64,000 nucleotides of DNA, taken from the NCBI GenBank assembly GCA_947475315.1, contig CANJMY010000004.1:1-64000 (forward strand), in the 5' to 3' direction. The notes under the pieces were generated by a model. That model saw nothing but the letters and a program-made list of their open reading frames with translations, did no database searches and was not told the DNA's origin. The translations under genes and the position numbers were made by a program. Source of the stretch: Pseudomonadota bacterium. GTDB lineage: Bacteria > Myxococcota_A > UBA796 > GCA-2862545. This document shows, piece by piece, positions 28,357 through 37,205 of the stretch. Position 1 is the stretch's first letter. Each line of letters starts with the position of its first letter.

Positions 28357-31300
28357 ATGCCCGTCCCGACCCCCCGGTTCCACCTTGAGGTGGTGTCCAC
28401 CCCTCGGACCAACCTCGCGATGCAGCAGAACGGCGTGCCGCTCGTGCGAAGCCTGGCCGTCCGCAACGTGGAGGAGGTCGCCTGGCGCAAGCTGGTGCTG
28501 CGCGTGGTGGCGGATCCGGCCTGTGTGGCGCCGTGGACGGTGACGGTCGACGGGCTGCGCCCCGGGGCCACGCACGCGATCGAGCCGGTGCCGCTGCTGC
28601 TCTCGCCCAGCTTCCTCGCGCGTCAGGCCGAGTCCGAGGTGGGCACGCTCACGGTCGGGGTGACCGTCGACGACGACGAGGAGGTGCTGACGACCTTCCC
28701 GCTGGAGGTGATGGCGCCGACTGCCTGGATGGGCACGACCGTGCTGCCCGAGCTCCTGGCCGCGTTCGTCCGCCCCAACGCGCCCGTGCTGGCGCCCCTG
28801 CTGAAGGACGCGGCGGAGCGCCTGCGCGCGGCCACGGGGGACGCTTCCCTGTCGGGCTACCAGTCGCGCGATCCCAGGCGCGTGTGGCGCACCGCGGCCG
28901 CCCTCTATGAGGCCGTGCAGGCCCGCGGCACCAGCTACATCAGCCCCCCCGCCAGCTTTGAGGTGACCGGCCAGAAGGTCCGCACCCACGAGCAGGTGAT
29001 CGAGGGTGGGCAGGGCACCTGCCTGGATCTGACGGTGCTGCTGGCCGCGCTGCTGGAGCAGACGGGCCTCCACCCGCTGCTGGTCGTGGTGCAGGGGCAC
29101 GCGTTCCCTGGCGTGTGGCTGACCGACTTTGCGCTGCAGGAGCCCGCGCTCGATGATCCGCTGCCGCTCCGCAAGCGCGTGGAGCTCGGCGAGGCGCTCG
29201 TCTTCGACAGCTCGGCGGTGGCCCAGGGCGTGCCTTTTGAGCGCGCGGTGGCGATGGCGGAGCGCGCGCTGCACGACGTGGAGCGCTTCCGCATGGTGCT
29301 CGACGTCACCTGCGCGCGCAGCAACCGCGTGCGGCCGCTGCCCCTGGAGAGCGCGGGCGACGCGCTGGCCGACGCCGTGTTGGCCGCCCCCGACCTGCGC
29401 CTTGGTGTGGTGCCGTCGGCGGTGCCCGAGGACCGGTTCCGCTTCACCGGGGCTCCGTCCAAGGCCGCGGCGCCCGTCACGCGCACGCGGGTGGACGCCT
29501 GGAAGCAGCGACTCCTCGACCTGTCGCTCAACAACCGCCTGCTCAACTTCCGTTCGGGCAAGGCGACGCTGGAGCTGCCCGGGATCGACGTGCACGCGCT
29601 GGAGGATGCGCTCTGTGAGGGCAAGTCGCTGGAGCTGGTTCCCAAGCTGACGCCGCGCGCGGCCGACCCGCGCGACCCGGCCGCGGACGGCGTGCCGGCG
29701 GACGTGCTCGCCGAGGCCCGCGCGAAGGAGGAGCAGGCCGCCGGTCGTCTGCACTCGGCGCAGCCGCCCGCGGAGCATGAGCGCGCGCTGCTCGAGCTGT
29801 TCCGCACCAGCCGGTCCGCGTTCGAGGAGTCCGGCGCCGTGCTGCTCTACGTGGCGATCGGCATGCTCGTGTGGTTCGAGTCGGCGTCGAGCACGCAGCC
29901 CCGCAAGGCGCCGCTGGTGCTGGTGCCGGTTCAGCTCAAGCGCGGCCGCGCCCCGGGAACCTGGACGCTGTCGCGCGCCGATGAGGACACCCGCGTCAAC
30001 GTCACGCTGCTGCAGAAGCTCCAGAAGGACTTCGGCGTGGACGTCGCGGGGCTCGACGTGCTCGAAGAGGACAGCTCGGGCTTCGACATCGGGCGCGTGC
30101 TTCACGACTTCCGCGCCCGCATCCGCGATCGCGATCGGTGGCTGGTGGTGGAGGAGGCGCACCTCGGTCTGTTCTCCTTCCACAAGTTCCTGATGTGGCT
30201 GGACCTGGAGGCCAAGACCGACGCGCTCCTCCAGAACCCGGTGGTGAAGCACATCTTCGAAGGCGGCGGCAGCGCGTTCCCGCTGGCAGCACCCCTCGTG
30301 GCACCCGGCGATGTGGACCTGGCGCGCGCGCCGCGGGACGTCCTGACGGTGGTCGACGCCGATCCGAGCCAGCTGTCTGCGATCCTCGCGGCGGAGGACG
30401 GCTCCTCGTTCGTGCTCCAGGGGCCGCCCGGCACGGGCAAGTCGCAGACGATCACCAACCTGATCGCGCAGCTGCTGGCCGCGAACAAGACGGTGCTGTT
30501 CGTGTCGGAGAAGCTGGCCGCGCTGGAGGTGGTGCAGCGTCGCCTGGCCAAGGTGGGGCTGGCGCCGTTCTGCCTGGAGCTGCACTCGAACCAAGCGAGC
30601 AAGGCCGCGGTCATGGCGCAGCTCAAGTCCTCGTTCGAGGTGGGCGCGACCCGCTCCGGCGAGGCGTGGACGGACCACTGCGCCAAGCTGGAGGCCGCGC
30701 GGGTGCAGCTCAACGCGCACGCCGCGCGGCTCGCGGCGCCGTCGCCGTTTGGTCTGCCCACCCGTGAGGTGCTGGCGTCGCTCTTTGGCATGATGGACGT
30801 GCCACGCCTCGCGCTGCCCGCGGTGGACATGCGCGTCCTGGCGCCCTCGGAGGTGGCGAGCCGTCTGGCGGCAGCGCGCGCGCTGTCTGTCGCCGTGGGG
30901 CAGGTGGGGGACCTGGCGACGCATCCGTTCCGTGGCGTGGGGCGCTCCGACTGGGATCCGACCTGGGCCCGTCAGGTGGACGACGCCGCGCGCGCGCTGG
31001 CGGACGCGGCGCGGGTGGTGGACGCCAAGGTGTCCGCGGCCCTGTCGGCGACCGGGATGCCCGTCGACACCGATCTGGACACGCTCGTCGAGGCCGCGAC
31101 GCTGCTGCTTGAGTCGCCCGCGCCGCCGGCCGCGCTCGTCGCGCTCGGGGGCTTCCCGGATCGCGCGGCTCGTGTGCGCGGCTGGATCACGCGTGGGCGC
31201 GTGCTCGGGCAGCGTCGCGCGGCGTTGCTCGACACCTGGCAGGAGTCGATCCTCACCGCCGATCTCGCGTCGCTGCGGGAGCGCTTCGGCGTGTGGGCGC

Positions 31301-34206
31301 ACGCCTTCGTGCTGTTCGCGTTTGTGATGCTGTGGGGCGCGCGCCGTCGCCTGCGCGCGTTCGCACGCGCCACGGTGCCTGGAAACGCCGCCGTGATTGA
31401 GGGGCTGGACGAGGCGACCTTCGTGCGCGACGAGACCGCGGCGCTCGCCAAGGTGGGTCCGGTGGCGCGAGGCTGGTTGGGCGAGCGCTGGCAGGACGCG
31501 GGCACGCCGTGGGACGCGGCTGAGCAGGTGCTCACCTGGGCCGAGCGCTTCCAGGGCTTCCTGCTTCGCCTAGTCGACCGCCGCGGGACCACCGCGGAGG
31601 CCGCGCGGCTCACCACGCTGGCCACCGACCAGGCCGCGCTGCTGCGCCCAGGCTCGCGCACGCACGCCGCGTTGTCCGAGCTGGTGGGCGCGGCGAGCAC
31701 GCTCGGCGACGCGCGCCGCGCGGCGGTGTCGCTGCTGGGACTGGACGAGGGCGTCGCCTGGGGCGTGGACCCAACACCCGCCCGCTTGGCCGCGGTGTCG
31801 GACGCCTGGCTGGCGTCGGGCCCGCTGCTGCGGGCGTGGTGTGACGTGGTCGACGCCGTGGCGGACGCCGCCAAGCTGGGCCTACGACCGCTGGTCGATG
31901 CGATCACCGTAGGCACTGTCCGACACGCGCACCTTGAGCGCGCGGTCGATCGCAGCCTGCGCGAAGGCTGGTGGGAGGCGCTGCTTCAGAAGGAGCCGGC
32001 GCTCGCGCGCTTCCGCGGGGCGACGCACGCAGACCTGATCACGCGCTTCCGCGAGCTGGACCGCAAGGCGATCGAGCTGGCCCGCGCCGAGGTGCGCGCC
32101 AGGCTCGCGGCGCGGGTCCCGGACGCGAACGCCCCTGGCGACGAGATGGCGCTGCTGCGTCGGCAGCTGATGATGCAGCGTCGGCACATGCCGATCCGGC
32201 AGCTCTTCACCAAGATCCCCACCACGCTCAAGCGCGCCAAGCCTTGCGTGCTGATGAGCCCGCTGTCGGTCGCGCAGTACCTGGACCCCAGCCTCGAAGG
32301 GTTCGATGTGGTCGTGTTCGACGAGGCCTCGCAGATCCCGCCGTGGGACGCGGTGGGCGCGATCGCGCGCGGCCGCCAGGTGGTCGTCGTGGGCGACAGC
32401 AAGCAGCTTCCGCCCACCAGCTTCTTTGGCCGCAGCGCCGACGAGGACGGTGACGATCCCGACGACGAGTCGCTGGTCGAGATGGAGAGCATCCTCGACG
32501 AGGCGGTGGGCGCGGGCCTGACCCAGCTGCTCTTGCAGTGGCACTACCGAAGCCAGCACGAGTCGCTCATCTCGTTCAGCAACGTGCACTACTACGAGAG
32601 CCGCCTGCACACGTTCCCCTCCGCGGCGGCCGACGTGCCCGAACTGGGCGTGAAGCTGGTCAAGGTCAACGGCTTCTACGACCGCGGCGGCAGCCGCACG
32701 AACGAGGCCGAGGCGATCGCGGTGGTCGACGAGGTCATCCGCCTTCTTCAGCTCCCGGATGATCAGCGCCCCTCGGTGGGCGTGGTCACCTTCAGCATGC
32801 CGCAGCAGCGCTGCGTGCAGGACCTGCTCGACGCGCGCCTGCGCACGCTCCCGGACCTGCAGAAGCACTTCACGGACGCGGTGTCCGAGAAGGTGTTCGT
32901 GAAGAACCTGGAGAACGTCCAGGGCGACGAGCGCGACGTCATGCTGTTCAGCGTCTGCTACGGGCCCGACAAGGCGGGCAAGCTGACCATGAACTTTGGT
33001 CCGCTCAACCGCAAGGGCGGCGAGCGTCGGCTCAACGTCGCCGTCACCCGCGCGCGCAAGCGCCTGATGCTCTTCTCCACGCTGTCGTGGGATCGCATCC
33101 CCGATCACGGCACGGCGGCGGTCGGAGTGGCGCACCTCAAGGCCTATCTGCGGTTCGCGGAGCACGGCGAGGCGGCGCTGCTCGCGACCACCTCCACGCC
33201 CGATCGCGACACCTTCATGAGCCCGTTCGAGGAGCAGGTGTTCCGCGAGCTCACGGACGCGGGCTTTCAGGTCCACACCCAGGTGGGCTGCAGCGGCTAC
33301 AAGATCGACCTGGCGATCGTGGATCCGGAGCGGCCCGGCACCTACCTGATCGGCATCGAGTGCGACGGTGCGACCTACCATGGCTCACGCGCGGCGCGAG
33401 AGCGCGACCGCCTGCGCGAGGACGTGCTCGTCACGCTCGGCTGGCGCATCCACCGCATCTGGTCGACCGACTGGTGGTACGAGCGCGCGGCCGCGGTCAA
33501 GCGGGTGATCGAGGCCGTCGAGGAGGCGAAGGTGGCGCCTCGTCTGGCGCCTCGTGTGGCGCTGCCCCCACCGGAGCCGGTGATCGCCGAGGCGGCGGCG
33601 CCGTCGCTGGAAGAGCGTCTTGCCTCACCCGTGGCCGTGGCTTGGCCCGCCAACGCGAAGCCGTGGCGTGTGATGCAGCTCGCGGACGTGCCCGGCGGTC
33701 GCGAGGCGTTCTACGAAGTGCACGCGCGCCCCAGGCTTGCGACGGCGCTCCTGCAACTGGTGAACACCCACGGACCGGTGCACCGCGACAGCGCCTACCG
33801 CACGGTGGCGGGCGCGTGGGGGCTGGCCTCGCTCGGCAAGCGCATCGTCGCGCAGCTCGACGCGTCCCTGCTCGTGCTGACCCCTGACCAGCGGCCGCTG
33901 CTTCGCGGCGAATTCCTCTGCTCGCCAGCCGTCGACCCGACGACGTGGCGCGAATTCCGCTACCCGGTGGGCGGCTCGCGCGACCTCGACACGGTCAGCG
34001 CCGAAGAGGCCGCGAACGCCGCGGCGTGGGTCCTCTCCCGCGGTCTGTCGATGGGGCAGGAGGACCTCGCGCGCGAGACGGCCAAGGTGTTCGGCCTCGC
34101 CGGCGTGAGCGCGAAGGCGCGCGCGCGTTTGGATGAGGCGGTGCCGCTGCTCGTCGCGTCGGGTCGCGCCTCGCGCGACGGCGATCGGCTGCGCTGGAGC
34201 GGCTGA
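28357..34206 (+). CDS. Giant DUF4011 helicase with Vsr-like nuclease and DUF3320
   Basis: A 1949-residue protein. Region 1 (to about 330) includes a transglutaminase/papain-like part with GTCLDL (Cys222) and GHAF (His248). Next is the DUF4011 mark WKQRLLDLSLNNRLLNFR, then an SF1 (Upf1-like) helicase: GPPGTGKSQ (Lys695), VVFDEASQIP (Asp1322), QWHYRSQHESL and NVAVTRARK. A Vsr-like endonuclease follows (IECDGATYHGS near 1665, then RDRLREDVL), and DUF3320 closes the protein. This architecture is known from predicted anti-phage genes, but the function here is inferred. A TTG at 28309 has no ribosome site, while the ATG at 28357 has GGAG. Confidence 0.9.
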   Translation: MPVPTPRFHLEVVSTPRTNLAMQQNGVPLVRSLAVRNVEEVAWRKLVLRVVADPACVAPWTVTVDGLRPGATHAIEPVPLLLSPSFLARQAESEVGTLTVGVTVDDDEEVLTTFPLEVMAPTAWMGTTVLPELLAAFVRPNAPVLAPLLKDAAERLRAATGDASLSGYQSRDPRRVWRTAAALYEAVQARGTSYISPPASFEVTGQKVRTHEQVIEGGQGTCLDLTVLLAALLEQTGLHPLLVVVQGHAFPGVWLTDFALQEPALDDPLPLRKRVELGEALVFDSSAVAQGVPFERAVAMAERALHDVERFRMVLDVTCARSNRVRPLPLESAGDALADAVLAAPDLRLGVVPSAVPEDRFRFTGAPSKAAAPVTRTRVDAWKQRLLDLSLNNRLLNFRSGKATLELPGIDVHALEDALCEGKSLELVPKLTPRAADPRDPAADGVPADVLAEARAKEEQAAGRLHSAQPPAEHERALLELFRTSRSAFEESGAVLLYVAIGMLVWFESASSTQPRKAPLVLVPVQLKRGRAPGTWTLSRADEDTRVNVTLLQKLQKDFGVDVAGLDVLEEDSSGFDIGRVLHDFRARIRDRDRWLVVEEAHLGLFSFHKFLMWLDLEAKTDALLQNPVVKHIFEGGGSAFPLAAPLVAPGDVDLARAPRDVLTVVDADPSQLSAILAAEDGSSFVLQGPPGTGKSQTITNLIAQLLAANKTVLFVSEKLAALEVVQRRLAKVGLAPFCLELHSNQASKAAVMAQLKSSFEVGATRSGEAWTDHCAKLEAARVQLNAHAARLAAPSPFGLPTREVLASLFGMMDVPRLALPAVDMRVLAPSEVASRLAAARALSVAVGQVGDLATHPFRGVGRSDWDPTWARQVDDAARALADAARVVDAKVSAALSATGMPVDTDLDTLVEAATLLLESPAPPAALVALGGFPDRAARVRGWITRGRVLGQRRAALLDTWQESILTADLASLRERFGVWAHAFVLFAFVMLWGARRRLRAFARATVPGNAAVIEGLDEATFVRDETAALAKVGPVARGWLGERWQDAGTPWDAAEQVLTWAERFQGFLLRLVDRRGTTAEAARLTTLATDQAALLRPGSRTHAALSELVGAASTLGDARRAAVSLLGLDEGVAWGVDPTPARLAAVSDAWLASGPLLRAWCDVVDAVADAAKLGLRPLVDAITVGTVRHAHLERAVDRSLREGWWEALLQKEPALARFRGATHADLITRFRELDRKAIELARAEVRARLAARVPDANAPGDEMALLRRQLMMQRRHMPIRQLFTKIPTTLKRAKPCVLMSPLSVAQYLDPSLEGFDVVVFDEASQIPPWDAVGAIARGRQVVVVGDSKQLPPTSFFGRSADEDGDDPDDESLVEMESILDEAVGAGLTQLLLQWHYRSQHESLISFSNVHYYESRLHTFPSAAADVPELGVKLVKVNGFYDRGGSRTNEAEAIAVVDEVIRLLQLPDDQRPSVGVVTFSMPQQRCVQDLLDARLRTLPDLQKHFTDAVSEKVFVKNLENVQGDERDVMLFSVCYGPDKAGKLTMNFGPLNRKGGERRLNVAVTRARKRLMLFSTLSWDRIPDHGTAAVGVAHLKAYLRFAEHGEAALLATTSTPDRDTFMSPFEEQVFRELTDAGFQVHTQVGCSGYKIDLAIVDPERPGTYLIGIECDGATYHGSRAARERDRLREDVLVTLGWRIHRIWSTDWWYERAAAVKRVIEAVEEAKVAPRLAPRVALPPPEPVIAEAAAPSLEERLASPVAVAWPANAKPWRVMQLADVPGGREAFYEVHARPRLATALLQLVNTHGPVHRDSAYRTVAGAWGLASLGKRIVAQLDASLLVLTPDQRPLLRGEFLCSPAVDPTTWREFRYPVGGSRDLDTVSAEEAANAAAWVLSRGLSMGQEDLARETAKVFGLAGVSAKARARLDEAVPLLVASGRASRDGDRLRWSG

Positions 34207-34212
34207 TCGGCG

Positions 34213-34446
34213 CTACTGCTGCAGCCACGCCCAGCGGAGCGCGAACGCGAGGAGCGCGCCCATGCCCCCCAGCGCGAAGGTCCCTGCAAAGGCGAGGATC
34301 TGCTTGTCCGTCTCGTCCAGATAGGGGCGCCACCACACGGGCTTTACGTAGGTAGGCGGACGCGGAGACCTCCGGGGGGAGGGTCGGTCGTCGCGGGATG
34401 CATGACGCAGCGAGCGTGTGGTCAGCGTGTCCTCGCCGGAGGCCAT
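34213..34446 (-). CDS. Small single-TM protein, unknown
   Basis: A 77-residue product: a basic, Arg/Ser/Pro-rich first half, the aromatic patch VKPVWWRPYLDE, then one TM helix of about 20 residues (ILAFAGTFALGGMGALLAF) ending in WAWLQQ. It converges with the giant helicase gene, 6 bp apart. The ribosome site is weak (GAGAG). The predicted helix and the codon pattern support a real gene, but no family is recognised. Confidence 0.5.
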   Translation of the reverse strand: MASGEDTLTTRSLRHASRDDRPSPRRSPRPPTYVKPVWWRPYLDETDKQILAFAGTFALGGMGALLAFALRWAWLQQ

Positions 34447-34652
34447 GGGCGACTCTCGCCGGTGAGGGGTGGTGGTGGGTGCGGGAGGATGGTGCACGGG
34501 TCGGGGGCCTCTCTGCACCGGATCGATCTGCGCGGGCGGAACTTTGAGTGCGATTTCGAAGGCCGTGGTTCGGATCGGCCGACGCAGCACGCGGTGTGCG
34601 GCGCCCGGAAAGAACGATCTCCAAAATCAGGTCCGACGCGACGACGAGTGGG

Positions 34653-34720
34653 TTGGGAGTGCTCCTCCCAAGCCCGGCCTCTCCACCTCAATTCCACCTT
34701 CCTGGTTGATGTGGAGAGGC
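34653..34720. repeat. Two adjacent perfect hairpins
   Basis: Hairpin 1: TTGGGAG (34653-34659) and CTCCCAA (34665-34671), 5-nt loop. Hairpin 2: GCCTCTCCAC (34677-34686) and GTGGAGAGGC (34711-34720), a perfect 10-bp stem with a 24-nt loop. Neither is followed by a T run. Confidence 0.85.
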
Positions 34721-34771
34721 TAGGCCACTTCCCTCGCTGGGGTGGCCGACTGCGGCTCGCTGGCCCGCTGC

Positions 34772-34984
34772 CTACTTGGGGTCGGCGGACGACGCTTGGT
34801 TCGCCCGCTCGACCCGGGCGATCGCGTGGGTCAGCTCGCGCAGATGGCGGATAAAGTCTCGCGGTGCCTCGGTGCGCTGCGGACCTGCGGCCTTCTCGGG
34901 ATCTGCGTCGTGCTGGGTCGGGGGCGCGGTGGGCGTCACGCTTGGGCTCCGGGGCGGAGGGGGAGACGTTGTCGCATTGTTCAC
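34772..34984 (-). CDS. Doubtful 70-residue ORF
   Basis: GTG start with no visible ribosome site. The N-terminal half is Pro/Thr-rich and the C-terminal half has one amphipathic helix (DFIRHLRELTHAIARVERA). Nothing is recognised. It may be a chance frame in the structured intergenic region. Confidence 0.25.
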   Translation of the reverse strand: MNNATTSPPPPRSPSVTPTAPPTQHDADPEKAAGPQRTEAPRDFIRHLRELTHAIARVERANQASSADPK

Positions 34985-34995
34985 AGGCAGGGAGT

Positions 34996-35049
34996 CCGTA
35001 TACGTGTCGGAACGTACGTTAAGGCCCTGCCTTGTTGGCGCGTATACGG
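34996..35049. repeat. 8-bp inverted repeat upstream of the DUF1592 gene
   Basis: CCGTATAC (34996-35003) and GTATACGG (35042-35049) with a 38-bp spacing, 87 bp ahead of the DUF1592 start. It could be an operator pair; each arm contains the palindrome GTATAC. Confidence 0.6.
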
Positions 35050-35135
35050 TGAAGCCCGTACCTCCGGTGGAGGAGGGCTGTATTGGACCTTTGGTGCGGT
35101 GCGTGTGCTAGGCTTCGGCTGGGAGCGGGATCGTT

Positions 35136-37205
35136 TTGAGACCCTTCAACCTACGTCGTGTCTGCGGCCTCGCGGTCTGCGCCTGGGGCTTGGCCTGCTC
35201 GGACCAGGGCGCCAAGCCGTCCGACACGGACCAAGGCGCGACCGAGGACACCGATCAGGTGGACGCCGCGAGCGTGGCCCCGACGCGTCGGGCGCTTCGT
35301 CACCTGTCGCGCGCTGAGTACAACCGCACCGTCGCAGACCTCACCGGGACCCGGCTTCAGCCCGCCAACGACTTCCCTGCGGACGACGTGACCGACGGGT
35401 TTGACGTGGTGGCCGAGGGGCTGTCTCTGTCGCCCCTGCTGATCGAGGCGTACGATCAGGCCGCCGCAGCGCTGGCGGGCGAGATCGTCGACCGTCCGCT
35501 GGACGCGGCGTTGGACGTGACGCTGAGCCCCGTGGGTCGGGATGTGACGGTGGAGAGTGCGGACCACGCGGCCGTCGGCGGCACCATGGCGTTGTTCACG
35601 GCGGGCGCGCTGCGGGTCCCGTACGACGTGCTGGAGAACGGCAGCTACGTCGTCTCGGCGCGTGTCTGGACGGACCTGGCAGGTGGGGTGTCCACGCCCG
35701 CGCTGTTTGGGACCACGGAGTCTGGGCCGCGGCGCTTCGCAGTCACCGCCACCAGCGCCGCCACCGCCGAGTGGATCCAGGTGGGGCTCCGGCTGACGCG
35801 CGGGCGCGCGCAGCTTGAGCTGGCGCTGGAGTCCGACGCCGTCGACGCGAGCGCGGATCGCACGCTGTACGTGGACGCGCTGCGGGTGCAGGGCCCGAGC
35901 GATCTCGCGGTGCGCACCAACACGCCGCACGACCGGGTGATGTCCTGCGACCCCGAGCTGGATCCGGACCCGCGCGCCTGCGCCCAGGAGGTGCTGACGG
36001 CGTTTGTGCCGCGCGCCTGGCGTCGCCCGGTCGAGCCGTCGGAGATCGATCGCCTCCTGGAGGTGTTCGACACGGTGATCGCCGACGGCGATCCGCCGCG
36101 CCTCGCGATGGACTACGCGCTGCGGGCGGTGCTCTCGAGCCCGTACTTCGTGATGTTGGTCGCGCCGGCGCCCGTTGGGGATGGCAGCTCCCCGGTCGTC
36201 GATGACTTCACGTTGGCGTCACGTCTGTCCTACCTGCTGTGGTCGTCGATGCCGGACGACGAGCTGTTCGGGCTAGCCGAGCGCGGGGAGCTGCATCAGC
36301 CGGACGTGTTGGGCGCGCAGGTCGAGCGCATGATGCGCAGCGAGAAGGCGTCGGCGATGGCGGAGGACTTCGCCGGTCAGTGGCTGCTCGGGCGCGCGGT
36401 CGATCGCGCGGGTCCAGACTCGATCATCTACCCGCGGTTCGATGAGAGCGTGCGCGCGTCCATGAAGGAGTCGATGCGTCTGTCCTTCATGGACCGGCTG
36501 CGCGCGGCCGCCCCGGTGACCGACCTGTTGTTGTCCACCCGCATGCAGGTGGATGGAGCGCTCGCGCCGCTGATCGGGATCGACCTCCCTCCGTTCGAGC
36601 CGTTCGCCGATCGGGATGTGTCCGCAGAGGGGCGGTACGGGTGGCTGTCGATGCCTGGTCTGCTCACGGTCACCTCGGTTCCCACGCGCACCTCACCGGT
36701 TCGGCGCGGCGCCTGGGTGCTGTCCAACCTGATGTGTACGTCTCCGGGCACGCCACCGCCGGGTGTGCCGGGCTTTCCGGACGCCAGCCCAGATGCGGCG
36801 ACGGTGCGCGAGCGGCTGGAGCAGCACCGCCAGGATCCGGCGTGCGCCTCGTGCCATGACGCCATCGATCCGCTGGGCCTCGCGCTGGAGAACTTCGACG
36901 GCATCGGCGCGTGGCGTGACCAGGACAATGGCGAGCCGATCGATGCGTCCGGGCAGCTGCCCAATGGCACCGCCGTGAACGGCGCGGCCGATCTCGCGCA
37001 CGTGCTGGGCTCTGACCCGACCTTTGGACGCTGCGTCGTGAAGAAGCTGTTCACCTACACACACGGCCGCGCACCGGACGACGCGGACCGGGCCCGCCTG
37101 AACCTGCTGACCGACGGCGCCCTGGCCGGGCAGGCGTCGTTCTCGGACATCCTGGTGCGCTTGGTCACCGATGACGCGTTCATGCAGGTTGGGGTGGAGC
37201 GATGA
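35136..37205 (+). CDS. DUF1592-family lipoprotein with CxxCH site
   Basis: A 689-residue lipoprotein (signal ending GLACS) of the DUF1587/1592/1588/1585 family found in Planctomycetes and Myxococcota, where it is partnered by a DUF1552 protein. Visible parts are ALRHLSRAEYNRTVADL near the N-terminus, a carbohydrate-binding-like beta region at about 150-260, LASRLSYLLWSSMPDDEL, RRGAWVLSNLMCTSPGTPP, one heme-type CASCH and LFTYTHGRAP. The function is unknown; redox or extracellular polymer roles have been suggested. The start is TTG with GGGAG about 10 nt ahead. The stop overlaps the next gene by 4 bp. Confidence 0.88.
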   Translation: MRPFNLRRVCGLAVCAWGLACSDQGAKPSDTDQGATEDTDQVDAASVAPTRRALRHLSRAEYNRTVADLTGTRLQPANDFPADDVTDGFDVVAEGLSLSPLLIEAYDQAAAALAGEIVDRPLDAALDVTLSPVGRDVTVESADHAAVGGTMALFTAGALRVPYDVLENGSYVVSARVWTDLAGGVSTPALFGTTESGPRRFAVTATSAATAEWIQVGLRLTRGRAQLELALESDAVDASADRTLYVDALRVQGPSDLAVRTNTPHDRVMSCDPELDPDPRACAQEVLTAFVPRAWRRPVEPSEIDRLLEVFDTVIADGDPPRLAMDYALRAVLSSPYFVMLVAPAPVGDGSSPVVDDFTLASRLSYLLWSSMPDDELFGLAERGELHQPDVLGAQVERMMRSEKASAMAEDFAGQWLLGRAVDRAGPDSIIYPRFDESVRASMKESMRLSFMDRLRAAAPVTDLLLSTRMQVDGALAPLIGIDLPPFEPFADRDVSAEGRYGWLSMPGLLTVTSVPTRTSPVRRGAWVLSNLMCTSPGTPPPGVPGFPDASPDAATVRERLEQHRQDPACASCHDAIDPLGLALENFDGIGAWRDQDNGEPIDASGQLPNGTAVNGAADLAHVLGSDPTFGRCVVKKLFTYTHGRAPDDADRARLNLLTDGALAGQASFSDILVRLVTDDAFMQVGVER

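Larger units (their letters stand above)
34447..35135. other. Structured intergenic region of about 690 bp
   Basis: It holds two strong hairpins (34653-34671 and 34677-34720), an 8-bp inverted repeat (CCGTATAC at 34996-35003 and GTATACGG at 35042-35049), and at most one weak ORF on the minus strand. It is less GC-biased than the genes around it. No tRNA or recognisable ncRNA family was seen. Confidence 0.7.

Noticed and set aside
28237-31302. 1021-codon open frame antisense to the giant helicase gene
   Set aside because: Low-complexity Arg/His/Leu product; the plus-strand frame has clear helicase motifs.
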